This document shows, piece after piece, positions 38,405 to 46,964 of a stretch of DNA of 64,000 bases. Position 1 is the stretch's first letter; each line of letters begins with the position of its first letter. The notes beneath the pieces were generated by a model. That model saw only the letters and a program-made list of their open reading frames with translations. It searched no databases and was not told where the DNA came from. Source of the stretch: Chromobacterium alticapitis (GTDB lineage: Bacteria > Pseudomonadota > Gammaproteobacteria > Burkholderiales > Chromobacteriaceae); assembly GCF_002924365.1 (NCBI RefSeq), contig NZ_PQWB01000010.1, forward strand, positions 1 to 64,000. Reading direction: 5' to 3'. A program made the translations under genes and the position numbers.

Positions 38405-38874
38405 AGCGAGGACCTTTGCATTCCGGACTGGGCATGGGGCTTGGCAGACCGTTCCTGGCCGCGTTTCGACAGATAAAGACCCGCCAAAATCAGCGCGATG
38501 CCGACCAGCTGCAGCGGAGCCGATCTGGCGCTTGGTCCCGACACGTGATCGATCAGCACGCCGCTTATCATCTGGCCCGCTATCACCAGCAGCGTGGTTT
38601 TCATAATGCCCAGCCTGGGCAGCGCAATGCTGTTGATCGCGACAAACAAGGCTCCCATCACGCCTCCCAACCAAGCCATGCCGGGCGCCTGCCATGGCAG
38701 GCGGCAGGCGGCGCTCCCGACTATAAGCAGCAGGCTTAGAAACAGAAACCCTCCCAGATGATTCCAGAATGAAGCGGACATCGCGCCGCGGCTTTGCGCA
38801 AGCTTGCCATTGATGGCGCGGCTGGCGGCTATGCATAGCCCGTTCGCTAGCGCCAATAGCATCAAATACCCCAT
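38401..38874 (-). CDS. YdcZ-family (DUF606) small DMT transporter, second gene of a pair
   Basis: A 157-residue protein with four to five membrane helices ([75 protein letters not shown]). The GxxxAxNSxxLPRLG pattern identifies DUF606/YdcZ, half-size members of the drug/metabolite transporter superfamily. The upstream gene encodes a second DUF606 protein and the two are separated by two bases, so they probably form a heterodimeric transporter. The substrate is unknown. Confidence 0.88.
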   Translation of the reverse strand: MGYLMLLALANGLCIAASRAINGKLAQSRGAMSASFWNHLGGFLFLSLLLIVGSAACRLPWQAPGMAWLGGVMGALFVAINSIALPRLGIMKTTLLVIAGQMISGVLIDHVSGPSARSAPLQLVGIALILAGLYLSKRGQERSAKPHAQSGMQRSSL

Positions 38875-38876
38875 GT

Positions 38877-39344
38877 TCAGGCTCCAAAAATCAAAATGGC
38901 GCAACCGGACAGAATGGGCAGCAGCGCCAGGATTTCTTGCGCGCGATAGCGTCGCCGAGGCATGCCAAACCAGCCAAAGCGGTCGGTAAGCAAACCAAAG
39001 AGAACTTGCCCTATCATGCCGATCGCCAGCGTGCCGGACATCGCCAGCGGACTGTTGACGGTGATGGCGGCCAGCGATACCACCAGCGCGCCCGGCAAGC
39101 CGCCCAGGTAAGCCCAGATTGGGGGCGGGGCTGGGCGGCTTGACGTCTTTGGCGTCGGCATGGCTCGCCATATCAGCAATGCAGTCAGCATGCCGATGCC
39201 GTGCGCCAGCCAGGAAGCGCAAAGCGGATTGCTGTAGCGCGCGAGTTGGCTATTGCTATGAATCATCAGCGCGAGCAAGCCGCCAGCGAGCAACGCAAGC
39301 GCAGGCAGGGTGAGTCGATTGAATAAAATGCGTCGCGAGGGCAT
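38877..39344 (-). CDS. YdcZ-family (DUF606) small DMT transporter, first gene of a pair
   Basis: A 155-residue protein with four to five membrane helices (LPALALLAGGLLALMIHSNSQLA, WLAHGIGMLTALLIW, YLGGLPGALVVSLAAITVNSPLA, LAIGMIGQVLFGLLTDRFG). It is paralogous to the downstream protein. ATG 39344 is chosen for the purine-rich site GAGAAG upstream; ATG 39374 lacks one. It is divergent from a LysR regulator that may control it. Confidence 0.85.
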   Translation of the reverse strand: MPSRRILFNRLTLPALALLAGGLLALMIHSNSQLARYSNPLCASWLAHGIGMLTALLIWRAMPTPKTSSRPAPPPIWAYLGGLPGALVVSLAAITVNSPLAMSGTLAIGMIGQVLFGLLTDRFGWFGMPRRRYRAQEILALLPILSGCAILIFGA

Positions 39345-39426
39345 GGTTATGGGCTTCTCTGTGATTGATGGCATGAAGACGCATCGTATATTGTGTTTGA
39401 TTGACTGATAATCCGGCTTTATGGAA

Positions 39427-39446
39427 ACTTATCGTAGAGAATAAGT
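39427..39446. promoter_or_regulatory. inverted repeat between the YdcZ pair and the lysR gene
   Basis: ACTTAT-N8-ATAAGT, a 20-bp AT-rich palindrome that contains a T-N11-A core, in the divergent intergenic region. It is a candidate binding site for the LysR regulator. Confidence 0.45.
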
Positions 39447-39457
39447 GGACAATTTCG

Positions 39458-40408
39458 ATGGAGCACTTCGCCGCGATTCCCGTCTTCGTCGCCGTGGTGG
39501 AGGCGGGCAGTTTTTCCGCAGCCGCGGCCAAGCTGGGCTTGACCAAATCCGCCGTCAGCAAACGAGTGCAGCAGTTGGAGGCCGGACTGAACGTGCGGCT
39601 ATTGCAGCGCACGACCCGCCGCCAGAGCCTGACCGAGGCCGGGGAGCGCTATTACGACAGCGTGCGCCATGCCTTGGCCATCGCCATGGAGGCGGAGGAG
39701 GCGGCGGCCGGCCTGCAAAGCCAGGCGGCGGGCGTGCTGCGCGTCAGCGCGCCCATGGCTTTCGGCCGCCTGCATTTGTCGCCGCTGGTGCCGGCGTTTT
39801 TGCGCCGCCATCCCGCCATTGAGCTGGACCTGGCGATGGATGACCGCATGGTGGACCTGGTGGCCGACGGCTACGATCTGGCGGTGCGCATCGGCAATCT
39901 GCCGGACAACAGCATGGTGGCGCGCCGTCTCGCGCCGTGCCGAGTGTGGGTGTGCGCCTCGCCGGACTATCTGGCGGAATATGGCGAACCCAGGCATCCG
40001 GCGGAGCTGGCCCAGCATAACTGCATCGCGTATTCCTATTATCGAGGCGGCGCCAGCTGGGTGTTCCAAGGGCCGCAAGGCGAAATCCGCGTGCAGCCGC
40101 GCGGCAATTACCTGGTGAACAATAGCGAGGCGCGCCGCGATGCCTTGCTGGCGGGCTTGGGGATTTGCGAGATGCCCACTTTCCTCGTCGGGCCGGACCT
40201 GGCGGCGGGGCGGCTCAAGGCGGTGCTGACGGATTACCCTCTGCCTCGGCACGCCATCCATGTGGTGTATCCCGAGCGGCGGCGCTTGCCGGCCAAGGCG
40301 CGCGTCTTCATTGATTTTCTGCAGGAAAAGCTGGGCGGCGATCTGCCCTTGTGGGACAGCGGCTTGCCCGCGTCTTTGCTGGCGTCGCCTAACGGGAGAC
40401 AAGCATGA
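39458..40408 (+). CDS. LysR-family transcriptional regulator
   Basis: A 316-residue LysR regulator. The N-terminal winged helix ([35 protein letters not shown]) and the linker helix are typical, and the substrate-binding domain ([43 protein letters not shown]) belongs to the CrgA-like group. It is divergent from the YdcZ pair, so it may regulate that pair. The stop overlaps the photolyase start (ATGA), so it is cotranscribed with phrB. ATG 39458 is chosen because [10 protein letters not shown] aligns with the usual LysR N terminus. Confidence 0.9.
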   Translation: MEHFAAIPVFVAVVEAGSFSAAAAKLGLTKSAVSKRVQQLEAGLNVRLLQRTTRRQSLTEAGERYYDSVRHALAIAMEAEEAAAGLQSQAAGVLRVSAPMAFGRLHLSPLVPAFLRRHPAIELDLAMDDRMVDLVADGYDLAVRIGNLPDNSMVARRLAPCRVWVCASPDYLAEYGEPRHPAELAQHNCIAYSYYRGGASWVFQGPQGEIRVQPRGNYLVNNSEARRDALLAGLGICEMPTFLVGPDLAAGRLKAVLTDYPLPRHAIHVVYPERRRLPAKARVFIDFLQEKLGGDLPLWDSGLPASLLASPNGRQA

Positions 40409-41820
40409 GCAAAACGATAGGCAAGGCGCTGGTCTGGCTGCGCCGCGACCTGCGGCTGGACGATCACGCCGCCTTCTACCACGCGCTGAAGCATAGCCGG
40501 GAAGCGCTGCCGGTATTCGTGTTCGATACCGCAATACTGGACGCCTTGCCGCGTGACGACAGGCGAGTTGACTTCATCCATCAAAGCCTCAAGGCGCTGA
40601 AAGCCGAGTTGAACCCGCTGGGCGGCGACCTGCTGATCCGCCATGGCCTGCCTCTGGAAGAAATACCGAGGCTGGCGGCGGCGTTGGGAGCGGAGGCGGT
40701 GTTTTGCAACCGCGACTACGAGCCGGCCGCGCGCGAGCGCGACGCCGCGGTGGCCAGCCGCTTGGCCCAACTTGGTATCGCCTTCCATTCTTGCAAAGAC
40801 CAGGTGATCTTTGAAACCGACGAGGTGCTGACCGGCGCCGGCAAGCCGTTTTCCGTGTTCACGCCGTACAAGAATGCTTGGTTGAAACAGCTGACGCCTT
40901 TCTATCTGCAGGCTTATCCGGTGCGGCGCTACCTGGGCGCGCTGATGCCGCGCGAGGCGGAATCGATGCCTAGCTTGGCCGACATCGGCTTTGCGCCCAG
41001 CGATCTGTCCACGCTGCCGCTTAAGCCCGGCTCGGATGGCGCCGAAGTTTTGTTCGCCGATTTCGCCGGCCGCATCGAGCGCTACAAGGCGCAGCGCGAC
41101 TTTCCCGGCGTCAAGGGCGTGTCCTATCTCAGTGTCCACCTGCGCTTCGGCACCATCTCCATCCGCCGGTTGGCCGCCTATGCCTGGCATGAGGGCGGCG
41201 AGGGCGCGATGTGCTGGCTGAATGAGCTGATCTGGCGCGATTTTTACCAGCAGGTGTTGTGGCATAGGCCGGATGTGGTCGAACACGCTTTCAAGCCGGA
41301 GTACGACGCGCTGCCGTTTCCCAACCATGCCGAATGGTTCGATGCCTGGAGAAACGGGCAAACCGGCTACCCGCTGGTGGATGCGGCGATGCGGCAGTTG
41401 AACCGCAGCGGCTATATGCACAACCGGCTGCGCATGGTGGCGGCGAGTTTCCTGGTGAAGGATATGTTGATCGATTGGCGTTGGGGCGAAAAGTATTTTG
41501 CGGACAAACTGCTGGACTTCGACCTGGCCGCCAATAACGGCGGCTGGCAGTGGGCGGCCAGCACCGGCTGTGACGCCCAGCCTTATTTCCGCATCTTCAA
41601 CCCGGTGAGCCAAAGCGAGAAGTTCGATCCCGACGGCCGCTTCATCCGACGTTACGTGCCGGAATTGGCGGCGCTGCCGGACAAGCTGATTCACGCGCCA
41701 TGGCTGGCCAAGCCGGAGCAATTGAGCATGGCCGGCATCAAGCTGGGGCGGGACTACCCGCATCCCATTGTCGATCACGCGGTTCAGCGCGAGCGGGCGC
41801 TGGCCTTGTTCAAGCGCTGA
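40405..41820 (+). CDS. phrB: deoxyribodipyrimidine photolyase
   Basis: A 471-residue class I CPD photolyase that repairs pyrimidine dimers with blue light. The antenna domain starts [16 protein letters not shown]. The FAD domain carries [26 protein letters not shown], and [33 protein letters not shown], with [22 protein letters not shown] at the flavin site; the tryptophans of the electron-transfer chain are present. The GGGAG site lies seven bases before ATG 40405. It overlaps the lysR stop by four bases and the convergent araC gene by eleven. Confidence 0.96.
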   Translation: MSKTIGKALVWLRRDLRLDDHAAFYHALKHSREALPVFVFDTAILDALPRDDRRVDFIHQSLKALKAELNPLGGDLLIRHGLPLEEIPRLAAALGAEAVFCNRDYEPAARERDAAVASRLAQLGIAFHSCKDQVIFETDEVLTGAGKPFSVFTPYKNAWLKQLTPFYLQAYPVRRYLGALMPREAESMPSLADIGFAPSDLSTLPLKPGSDGAEVLFADFAGRIERYKAQRDFPGVKGVSYLSVHLRFGTISIRRLAAYAWHEGGEGAMCWLNELIWRDFYQQVLWHRPDVVEHAFKPEYDALPFPNHAEWFDAWRNGQTGYPLVDAAMRQLNRSGYMHNRLRMVAASFLVKDMLIDWRWGEKYFADKLLDFDLAANNGGWQWAASTGCDAQPYFRIFNPVSQSEKFDPDGRFIRRYVPELAALPDKLIHAPWLAKPEQLSMAGIKLGRDYPHPIVDHAVQRERALALFKR

Positions 41821-42631
41821 TGTCCTCGTTCCATTGGCCGCCTTCCAGCAACTGCCGCCGGTAGCGTTCCGGAGAGGCGCCCAGCTGTTTCTGGAACATG
41901 GCGATGAAGGCGGACGGCGTGGCGTAGCCCAGCCGCGCCGAGATGTCCTGCACGCTGTCGCCCTGGCGTAGCCGCGCCAGCGCCTCCACCAGCCGCGCCC
42001 GGCCGCGCCACTGGCCGAAGCTCATGCCCAGCTCGCGCTGGAACAGCCGCGCCAAGGTACGCTCGGTGCTGAACACGCGCTCCGCCCATTGTTTCAGCGG
42101 CGTGGCGTCGGCCGGATCGTGGCGGATGGCATCCAGTATCGGCCGCAATAGCTTGTGGCCGCTGTCCGGCAGGTAGTTGGCCTCTTTTCCCGATTTCAGC
42201 AGCCTTTGGCACAGCAGCTCCGCCTGGCGGATGTCCCAGGGATCGCAGGGCACCGTGACGCGGCGCAGGGCGAAGTCGTCCAACAGGGCGCGCACCAGCG
42301 GCGTCTGTTCGATCAGGCAGGTATGGTCCGGCAGCCGCGCGGCCATGCCGCCGCTGACGTAAATCGAGATGTAGTGCATGGCCTGCCGCACATAGGCCGC
42401 ATGCGGCACTTCCGGCGGCGTCCACAGCAGGTACTGGGCCGGCGCCACCACCTTGCCGTCATCCAGCAATAGCTCCACCAGGCCCAGATTGATGCGGCTC
42501 AGCTGGCCCCAGCGATGGCGATGGCGGGCGAACTCGCTCTTGGGCGTGAAGCGGTGGTAGCGAAAGGTCAGCGGCGCCGGTTCCGGCAGCGCGGCGTCGC
42601 TGGCGAAATAATCGTCTAGGTCTGGGCTCAT
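41810..42631 (-). CDS. AraC-family transcriptional regulator (NimR-like)
   Basis: A 273-residue regulator with an N-terminal cupin ([36 protein letters not shown]) and a C-terminal AraC helix-turn-helix pair ([58 protein letters not shown]). The arrangement with a divergent EamA exporter resembles E. coli nimR/nimT (yeaM/yeaN type). A perfect palindrome lies in the gap. Its 3' end overlaps phrB by 11 bases. Confidence 0.88.
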   Translation of the reverse strand: MSPDLDDYFASDAALPEPAPLTFRYHRFTPKSEFARHRHRWGQLSRINLGLVELLLDDGKVVAPAQYLLWTPPEVPHAAYVRQAMHYISIYVSGGMAARLPDHTCLIEQTPLVRALLDDFALRRVTVPCDPWDIRQAELLCQRLLKSGKEANYLPDSGHKLLRPILDAIRHDPADATPLKQWAERVFSTERTLARLFQRELGMSFGQWRGRARLVEALARLRQGDSVQDISARLGYATPSAFIAMFQKQLGASPERYRRQLLEGGQWNEDISA

Positions 42632-42672
42632 CTTGTCCGGTTTGCCTGAGCGGATTGTCTGTTTTGCATTAT

Positions 42673-42691
42673 ATCGTCCATAACGGACGAT
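42673..42691. promoter_or_regulatory. palindromic operator between the araC and eamA genes
   Basis: ATCGTCC-ATAAC-GGACGAT, a perfect 7-bp inverted repeat with 5-base spacer, in the 95-base divergent gap. It probably binds the AraC regulator and controls both genes. Confidence 0.7.
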
Positions 42692-42726
42692 TCTAGAATG
42701 TAGGCATCGAGTAGAAGGAGGCTGTG

Positions 42727-43623
42727 ATGGCCATGCTGTTTCCCTTGCTGGCGGTGTTGATCTGGGCCGCCAATGTGATCGTTTCCAAGGCTGCCGCCCA
42801 TGTTTTGGACCCGGCGGCGATCTCCATTTACCGCTGGCTGGTGGCGGCGCTGGTGCTGACGCCGTTCTGCCTGCCGCAACTGCGTCGCCGCGAGCGCGAA
42901 CTGAAGCCCTGGCTGGGCAAGCTGTTGGTCTTGTCCGCGTTGGGCATGGTGATGTTCCAGTGTCTGGCCTATTACGCGGCGCACAGCACCAGCGCCACCA
43001 ATATGGGCGTGATCACGGCCATGGTGCCGCTGCTGGGCCTGTTGCTGAACGCCGCGGTGTTCCGTCAGCGCGTGAGCGCCATGGCTTGGCTGGGTGTGGC
43101 GGTATCGTTGTCCGGCGTGGTCTATCTGCTGGGCAAGGGCGACCCGGCCAGCCTGCTGGCCAATGGCGTCAATACCGGCGATGCGCTGATCCTGGCTGGA
43201 GCCGCATCTTATGCCTTGTACGGCATTCTGCTCAGGCGCTGGGCGCCGCCGTTCGGCGCTTGGCTCAATCTCTATTTGCAGGCTAGCCTGGCGGTGTTGC
43301 TGCTGCTGCCCTTGACGCTGACTGCGCAGAGCATGGCCATCCCGGCCCAGGGCATTGGGCTGGTGCTGTTCGCCGGCATCGGCTCCTCGCTGTTTGCCGC
43401 CTATCTGTGGATGCGCGGCATCCAGAAGCTGGGCAGCGACCGCACCGCCATCTTCATGAACTTGCTGCCCTTGTTCACGGCCTTGCTGGCCAGCGCGCTG
43501 CTGGGAGAAACCATCCACCATTACCATTGGGCGGGCGGTGGCTTGATCCTGCTGGGCGTGGCGCTGGGACAGGGTGTGCTGACGCGGCGCGGCGCGCTGA
43601 TATTGTCTTTTGTGAATAAATAA
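42727..43623 (+). CDS. EamA-family (DMT superfamily) exporter
   Basis: A 298-residue inner-membrane protein with ten helices in two EamA repeats (LLAVLIWAANVIVSKAAAHVLDP and ALILAGAASYALYGILLRRW). Repeat 1 ends with YYAAHSTSATNMGVITAMVPLL, repeat 2 with LGSDRTAIFMNLLPLFTALLAS, both typical. It probably exports a metabolite or toxicant under control of the divergent AraC regulator. ATG 42727 has AAGGAGG five bases upstream; GTG 42724 is the alternative. Confidence 0.9.
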   Translation: MAMLFPLLAVLIWAANVIVSKAAAHVLDPAAISIYRWLVAALVLTPFCLPQLRRRERELKPWLGKLLVLSALGMVMFQCLAYYAAHSTSATNMGVITAMVPLLGLLLNAAVFRQRVSAMAWLGVAVSLSGVVYLLGKGDPASLLANGVNTGDALILAGAASYALYGILLRRWAPPFGAWLNLYLQASLAVLLLLPLTLTAQSMAIPAQGIGLVLFAGIGSSLFAAYLWMRGIQKLGSDRTAIFMNLLPLFTALLASALLGETIHHYHWAGGGLILLGVALGQGVLTRRGALILSFVNK

Positions 43624-43786
43624 TACATTTCATTAACAAAAATTTACGCTACGATTGTGGGGTTTTGTAGCGCCTATAAAAGAGTTGCGTAGGCAATCTG
43701 CCGTGAATGTGTGGATGTGATGGATTTCATGGCAGATTTCCGCGCGGCCCGGTTGGCTGGCGCGAAAATGCGAAGTGACTCATGGG

Positions 43787-43816
43787 TTGACGTAAAGGAA
43801 TGGCGAGGCTTACCAT
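43787..43816 (+). promoter_or_regulatory. candidate promoter of the NRAMP-related gene
   Basis: TTGACG (43787-43792), an 18-base spacer and TACCAT (43811-43816) would start transcription near 43822 and give a leader of about 370 bases. The -10 match is 4 of 6. Confidence 0.4.
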
Positions 43817-43821
43817 CGCCG

Positions 43822-44173
43822 CGTTTTCATTACAGGGGGCTGATGCCTTGGAAAGTTGCAGTAGTAGTTGGTTATCTACAGGGTCGCTCTGACCGGCACA
43901 GGCATCGTCACCATTTGATTGGCCGCTGTCTTGCCGCGAAGCTAGACAGTGCGCATCCCAGGCGCGGGCCTCAATCCGCCGCCGCGTACTTACCCCTATA
44001 CCGTTACTGCTGATGACCGCGTACCGAGCCTTATCGGACGCCTAAATCAGGTTTGCGCATGTTCGCGTTTGCATACGCCGAGCGTTTCTTCGCTTGGCCG
44101 ACGCAGCCGCGTCCGTGCTCGCATGCCTTCGTTTGCTTGCAAAACGACGGGCGGCATACGCTTGCGCCGCCCG
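43822..44173 (+). ncRNA. candidate structured leader RNA (metal-sensing riboswitch?)
   Basis: A 350-base untranslated stretch precedes the NRAMP-related gene and shows several paired elements: GATGCC (43842-43847) with GGCATC (43901-43906), hairpin GGTC/GACC (43882-43894), CTGTC/GACAG (43926-43949) and a final CGGGCGGC/GCCGCCCG hairpin (44148-44173) just before the ribosome binding site. Long leaders of metal transporters often hold an M-box (Mg) or yybP-ykoY (Mn) riboswitch. I cannot match either consensus with confidence. The upstream 43624-43786 shows nothing I can support; a 100-codon frame at 43711 has no ribosome binding site and looks random. Confidence 0.35.
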
Positions 44174-44189
44174 TACGGAGACGATGACA

Positions 44190-45836
44190 ATGACAAATAC
44201 CGTCAAGAACGAAGCTGTACTGGACAGCGCCCACGTGGGCGATATCCGCGGCGCCTTCGGCACCATACGCCAAGGCGATGTCGGCGACCGCAACAGCATG
44301 TGGCAGCGTTTTCGCACGCTGCTGGCGATTCTGGGCCCCGGCATGATCGTGATGGTCGGCGACAACGACGCCGGCGCTTTCAGCACCTATTCCCAAGCCG
44401 GCCAGAATTACGGCACCTCGCTGCTGTGGACGCTGATCCTGCTGATCCCGGTGCTGTATGTGAACCAGGAAATGGTGCTGCGCCTGGGCGCGGTCACCGG
44501 CGTGGGCCATGCCCGCCTGATCCTGGAGCGCTTCGGCAAATTCTGGGGCGCTTTCAGCGCCATTGATCTGTTCCTGTTGAACGCCCTGACCATCGTCACG
44601 GAATTTATCGGCATCACGCTGGGTCTGCAGTATTTGGGCCTGCCCAAGGAGTGGGGCGTGGTGGCGGCCGCCTTGCTGGTGATGGCTGCAGTCAGTACAG
44701 GCGATTTTCGCCGCTTCGAGCGTTTTTCGATGATCTTGGTGGGGTTCAGCCTGCTCCTGATTCCGGTGTTCATGATGATGCATCCGCCGATGGCGCAAAT
44801 CGGTCATGACTTGTTCGTGCCGGGCATGCCGGCCGGCGGCAAGCTGTCCGACGTGATGCTGCTGATCATAGCCATCGTCGGCACTACCGTCGCGCCGTGG
44901 CAGCTGTTCTTCCAGCAAAGCTATGTGATAGACAAGCGCATCACGCCGCGCTTCATCAAGTACGAGCGAGCCGATCTGTGGCTGGGCATCGTGCTGGTGC
45001 TGATCGGCGCCATCGCCATCATAGGCATGGCCGCCGCGCTGTTCGCCGGCAAGCCGGAGTTCGGCAACTTCCAGGATGCCGGCGCTGTCGCCGCAGGCCT
45101 GGGCAAGCACCATAGCCATCTGGCCGGCGTGCTGTTCGCCGTCGCGCTTATAGACGCCAGCCTGATCGGCGCCAGCGCCGTGTCGCTATCCACCGCCTAT
45201 GCGCTGGCCGATGTGATGAACATGAAGCACTCGCTGCACCGCAAGCCGTCCGACGCGCGCGCGTTTTATCTGGTGTACTTCCTGCTGATCGCCGGCGCCG
45301 CCGCGCTGGTGCTGATTCCGGGCGTGCCGCTGGGCCTGCTGACCAATGCCGTGCAAACCTTGGCCGGCGTGCTGTTGCCGTCCGCTTCGGTTTTCCTGCT
45401 GCTGCTGTGCAATGACAAGGCAGTGCTGGGGCCGTGGGTGAACGGCCGCTGGACCAATCTGTTCACTGGCGCCGTGGCTGCGGTGCTGGTGTTGCTGTCC
45501 ATCATTCTGACCGCTTCTGTGCTGTGGCCGGATATTTCCAGCCAGACCATCGTCAATGTTCTGGTTGGAGGAGGCATCATCGGCGCCGTGGTGGTGATCG
45601 CGGCCCATGCCGTCAAGCTGCGCCGCGACGCCGAAACCGGCGCGGATCTGGCAGAGGAAGCCAAACCGAGCAAACTGTACATGCACACCTGGCGCATGCC
45701 GCCGCTGGACCAGCTCAAGCCCATGGTGTTGTCGCGCAGCAACCGGCTGTGGATGGCGGTGTTGCGCGGCTATCTGGTAGTGGCTGTCATCATGGTGGTG
45801 TACAAAGTGACGCAGGTCGCCTTGCTGGGCCACTGA
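44190..45836 (+). CDS. NRAMP-related divalent metal transporter, probably magnesium (NRMT-like)
   Basis: A 548-residue protein with eleven or more membrane helices and NRAMP fold. Helix 1 has GPGMIVMVGDNDAGAFSTYSQ where Mn/Fe NRAMPs have DPGN, and helix 6 has GTTVAPWQLFFQQS in place of the MPHN motif, so the metal-coordinating Met is missing. These changes are those expected in the NRAMP-related magnesium transporter clade, which prefers hydrated Mg. The following MgtC-like gene supports a magnesium role. ATG 44190 is chosen over ATG 44184 because GGAG (44177-44180) is nine bases away rather than three. A long structured leader precedes it, and a strong terminator follows at 45887. Confidence 0.85.
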   Translation: MTNTVKNEAVLDSAHVGDIRGAFGTIRQGDVGDRNSMWQRFRTLLAILGPGMIVMVGDNDAGAFSTYSQAGQNYGTSLLWTLILLIPVLYVNQEMVLRLGAVTGVGHARLILERFGKFWGAFSAIDLFLLNALTIVTEFIGITLGLQYLGLPKEWGVVAAALLVMAAVSTGDFRRFERFSMILVGFSLLLIPVFMMMHPPMAQIGHDLFVPGMPAGGKLSDVMLLIIAIVGTTVAPWQLFFQQSYVIDKRITPRFIKYERADLWLGIVLVLIGAIAIIGMAAALFAGKPEFGNFQDAGAVAAGLGKHHSHLAGVLFAVALIDASLIGASAVSLSTAYALADVMNMKHSLHRKPSDARAFYLVYFLLIAGAAALVLIPGVPLGLLTNAVQTLAGVLLPSASVFLLLLCNDKAVLGPWVNGRWTNLFTGAVAAVLVLLSIILTASVLWPDISSQTIVNVLVGGGIIGAVVVIAAHAVKLRRDAETGADLAEEAKPSKLYMHTWRMPPLDQLKPMVLSRSNRLWMAVLRGYLVVAVIMVVYKVTQVALLGH

Positions 45837-45886
45837 GGGGCAAGGTAAGGTTGTGGCCGGCAGCGCGAGATGCGCCGCCGGCGGAG

Positions 45887-45911
45887 CAAAACCGCCCGTT
45901 TGGGCGGTTTT
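45887..45911 (+). terminator. terminator of the NRAMP-related gene
   Basis: AAAACCGCCC / GGGCGGTTTT hairpin with a GTTT loop followed by T residues, 50 bases after the stop. Confidence 0.9.
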
Positions 45912-45927
45912 TCGCATGAGGGAGGGT

Positions 45928-45956
45928 TCCTCGTGGCTTTCCTGGAAAGCCACGAG
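45928..45956. other. 29-base perfect palindrome upstream of the mgtC-like gene
   Basis: CCTCGTGGCTTTCC and GGAAAGCCACGAGG are 14-base perfect arms around a single T. As RNA it would be a 12-bp stem with a CCTGG loop; as DNA it could be an operator. It lies 44 bases before the mgtC start and has no T tract. A TATATA stretch follows at 45968. Confidence 0.6.
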
Positions 45957-45999
45957 GCACGTTCCTTATATATAACAACTTCACAAAGCAGGAGGACGC

Positions 46000-46728
46000 A
46001 TGCATTACAACCTGCACAATCTGTTCGATTTCGATCTGTTCGGCCTGTTGCATTCGCTGATCTGCCTGGCCATGGCCTTTGTTTGCGGCACGGTGATCGG
46101 GCTGGAGCGGCAATACCGCCAGCGCACGGCAGGCTTGCGCACCAACGCGCTGGTGGCAGTCAGCGCGGCGGCTTTCGTCAATATGGCCTTGCAGCTGGAT
46201 GGCACCGGCAGCGCTTCGCGCGTGGTGGCATACGTGGTGTCCGGCGTCGGTTTCCTCGGCGCGGGCACCATCATGAAAGAAGGGTTGAACGTGCGCGGCC
46301 TGAACACCGCCGCCACGCTATGGGGCTCGGCCGCGACCGGCGCTTGCGCCGGGGCGGGCCTGCTCGGACAAGCCGTGCTGACCACTGTGTTCGTGCTGGC
46401 GGTCAACACGCTGCTCAGACCGGTGGTGAACTCCATCAACCGCCGTCCGATCGACGACGACGCCAGCGAGGTCACCTACCAGTTGTGCGTCATCGCCACG
46501 CGCGAAGGCCAGAAGCAGGCCTTGGCCCAGGTGGGGGACTTGCTGGATAAGGCCAACTACCCGGTGGGCGATCTGGACGTGGAGGCTTTCGGCGACGATG
46601 AGGTGGAAATGACCGCCACGCTGCTGGCCACCTCGGTGGATTCGGATGAACTGGATCGTATTGCTCAGGAATTGACGGCCAAACCGTATATCAGCCAGGC
46701 TTACTGGAACACCAGCACCAGCGAGTGA
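46000..46728 (+). CDS. mgtC: MgtC/SapB-family membrane protein
   Basis: A 242-residue protein. The N-terminal part has the MgtC signature in LAMAFVCGTVIGLERQYRQRTAGLRTNALV, SGVGFLGAGTIMKEGLNVRGLNTAATLW and two further helices (GSAATGACAGAGLLGQ, VLTTVFVLAVNTLL). The C-terminal 90 residues form an ACT-like soluble domain (VTYQLCVIATREGQKQALAQV). MgtC proteins act in low-magnesium survival and in control of ATP synthase. GCAGGAGGA precedes ATG 46000. It follows an NRAMP-related transporter of probable magnesium specificity, but a terminator separates the two. Confidence 0.9.
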   Translation: MHYNLHNLFDFDLFGLLHSLICLAMAFVCGTVIGLERQYRQRTAGLRTNALVAVSAAAFVNMALQLDGTGSASRVVAYVVSGVGFLGAGTIMKEGLNVRGLNTAATLWGSAATGACAGAGLLGQAVLTTVFVLAVNTLLRPVVNSINRRPIDDDASEVTYQLCVIATREGQKQALAQVGDLLDKANYPVGDLDVEAFGDDEVEMTATLLATSVDSDELDRIAQELTAKPYISQAYWNTSTSE

Positions 46729-46745
46729 TCCTGAATCCGCCCGCG

Positions 46746-46780
46746 AACAGCCGCCGCGACGATCCGTCCGGCGGCTGTTT
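46746..46780 (+). terminator. terminator of mgtC
   Basis: AACAGCCGCC / GGCGGCTGTT stem with a 14-base loop and short T tract, 17 bases after the stop. Confidence 0.75.
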
Positions 46781-46964
46781 CGCATTGGGCGGCAGCCCGG
46801 CAGGGTAGGTGTCCGCGCGCCTTGTGCAGAGTCAAAGTTTATGACGGACAGTGTTACAATCGAGACAGGTTTTTAGTTGTCGCGCGGCACGGGTTTCATC
46901 CAGCGCCGGCGGCGGGGTAATCCACGGGCGGCCGCACCGGCGCCCGGCTTCTCGAGACAGCCTT

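Noticed and set aside
43711..44013. 100-codon frame in the leader of the NRAMP-related gene
   Set aside because: No ribosome binding site and no recognisable protein; it runs through the predicted promoter and RNA hairpins.
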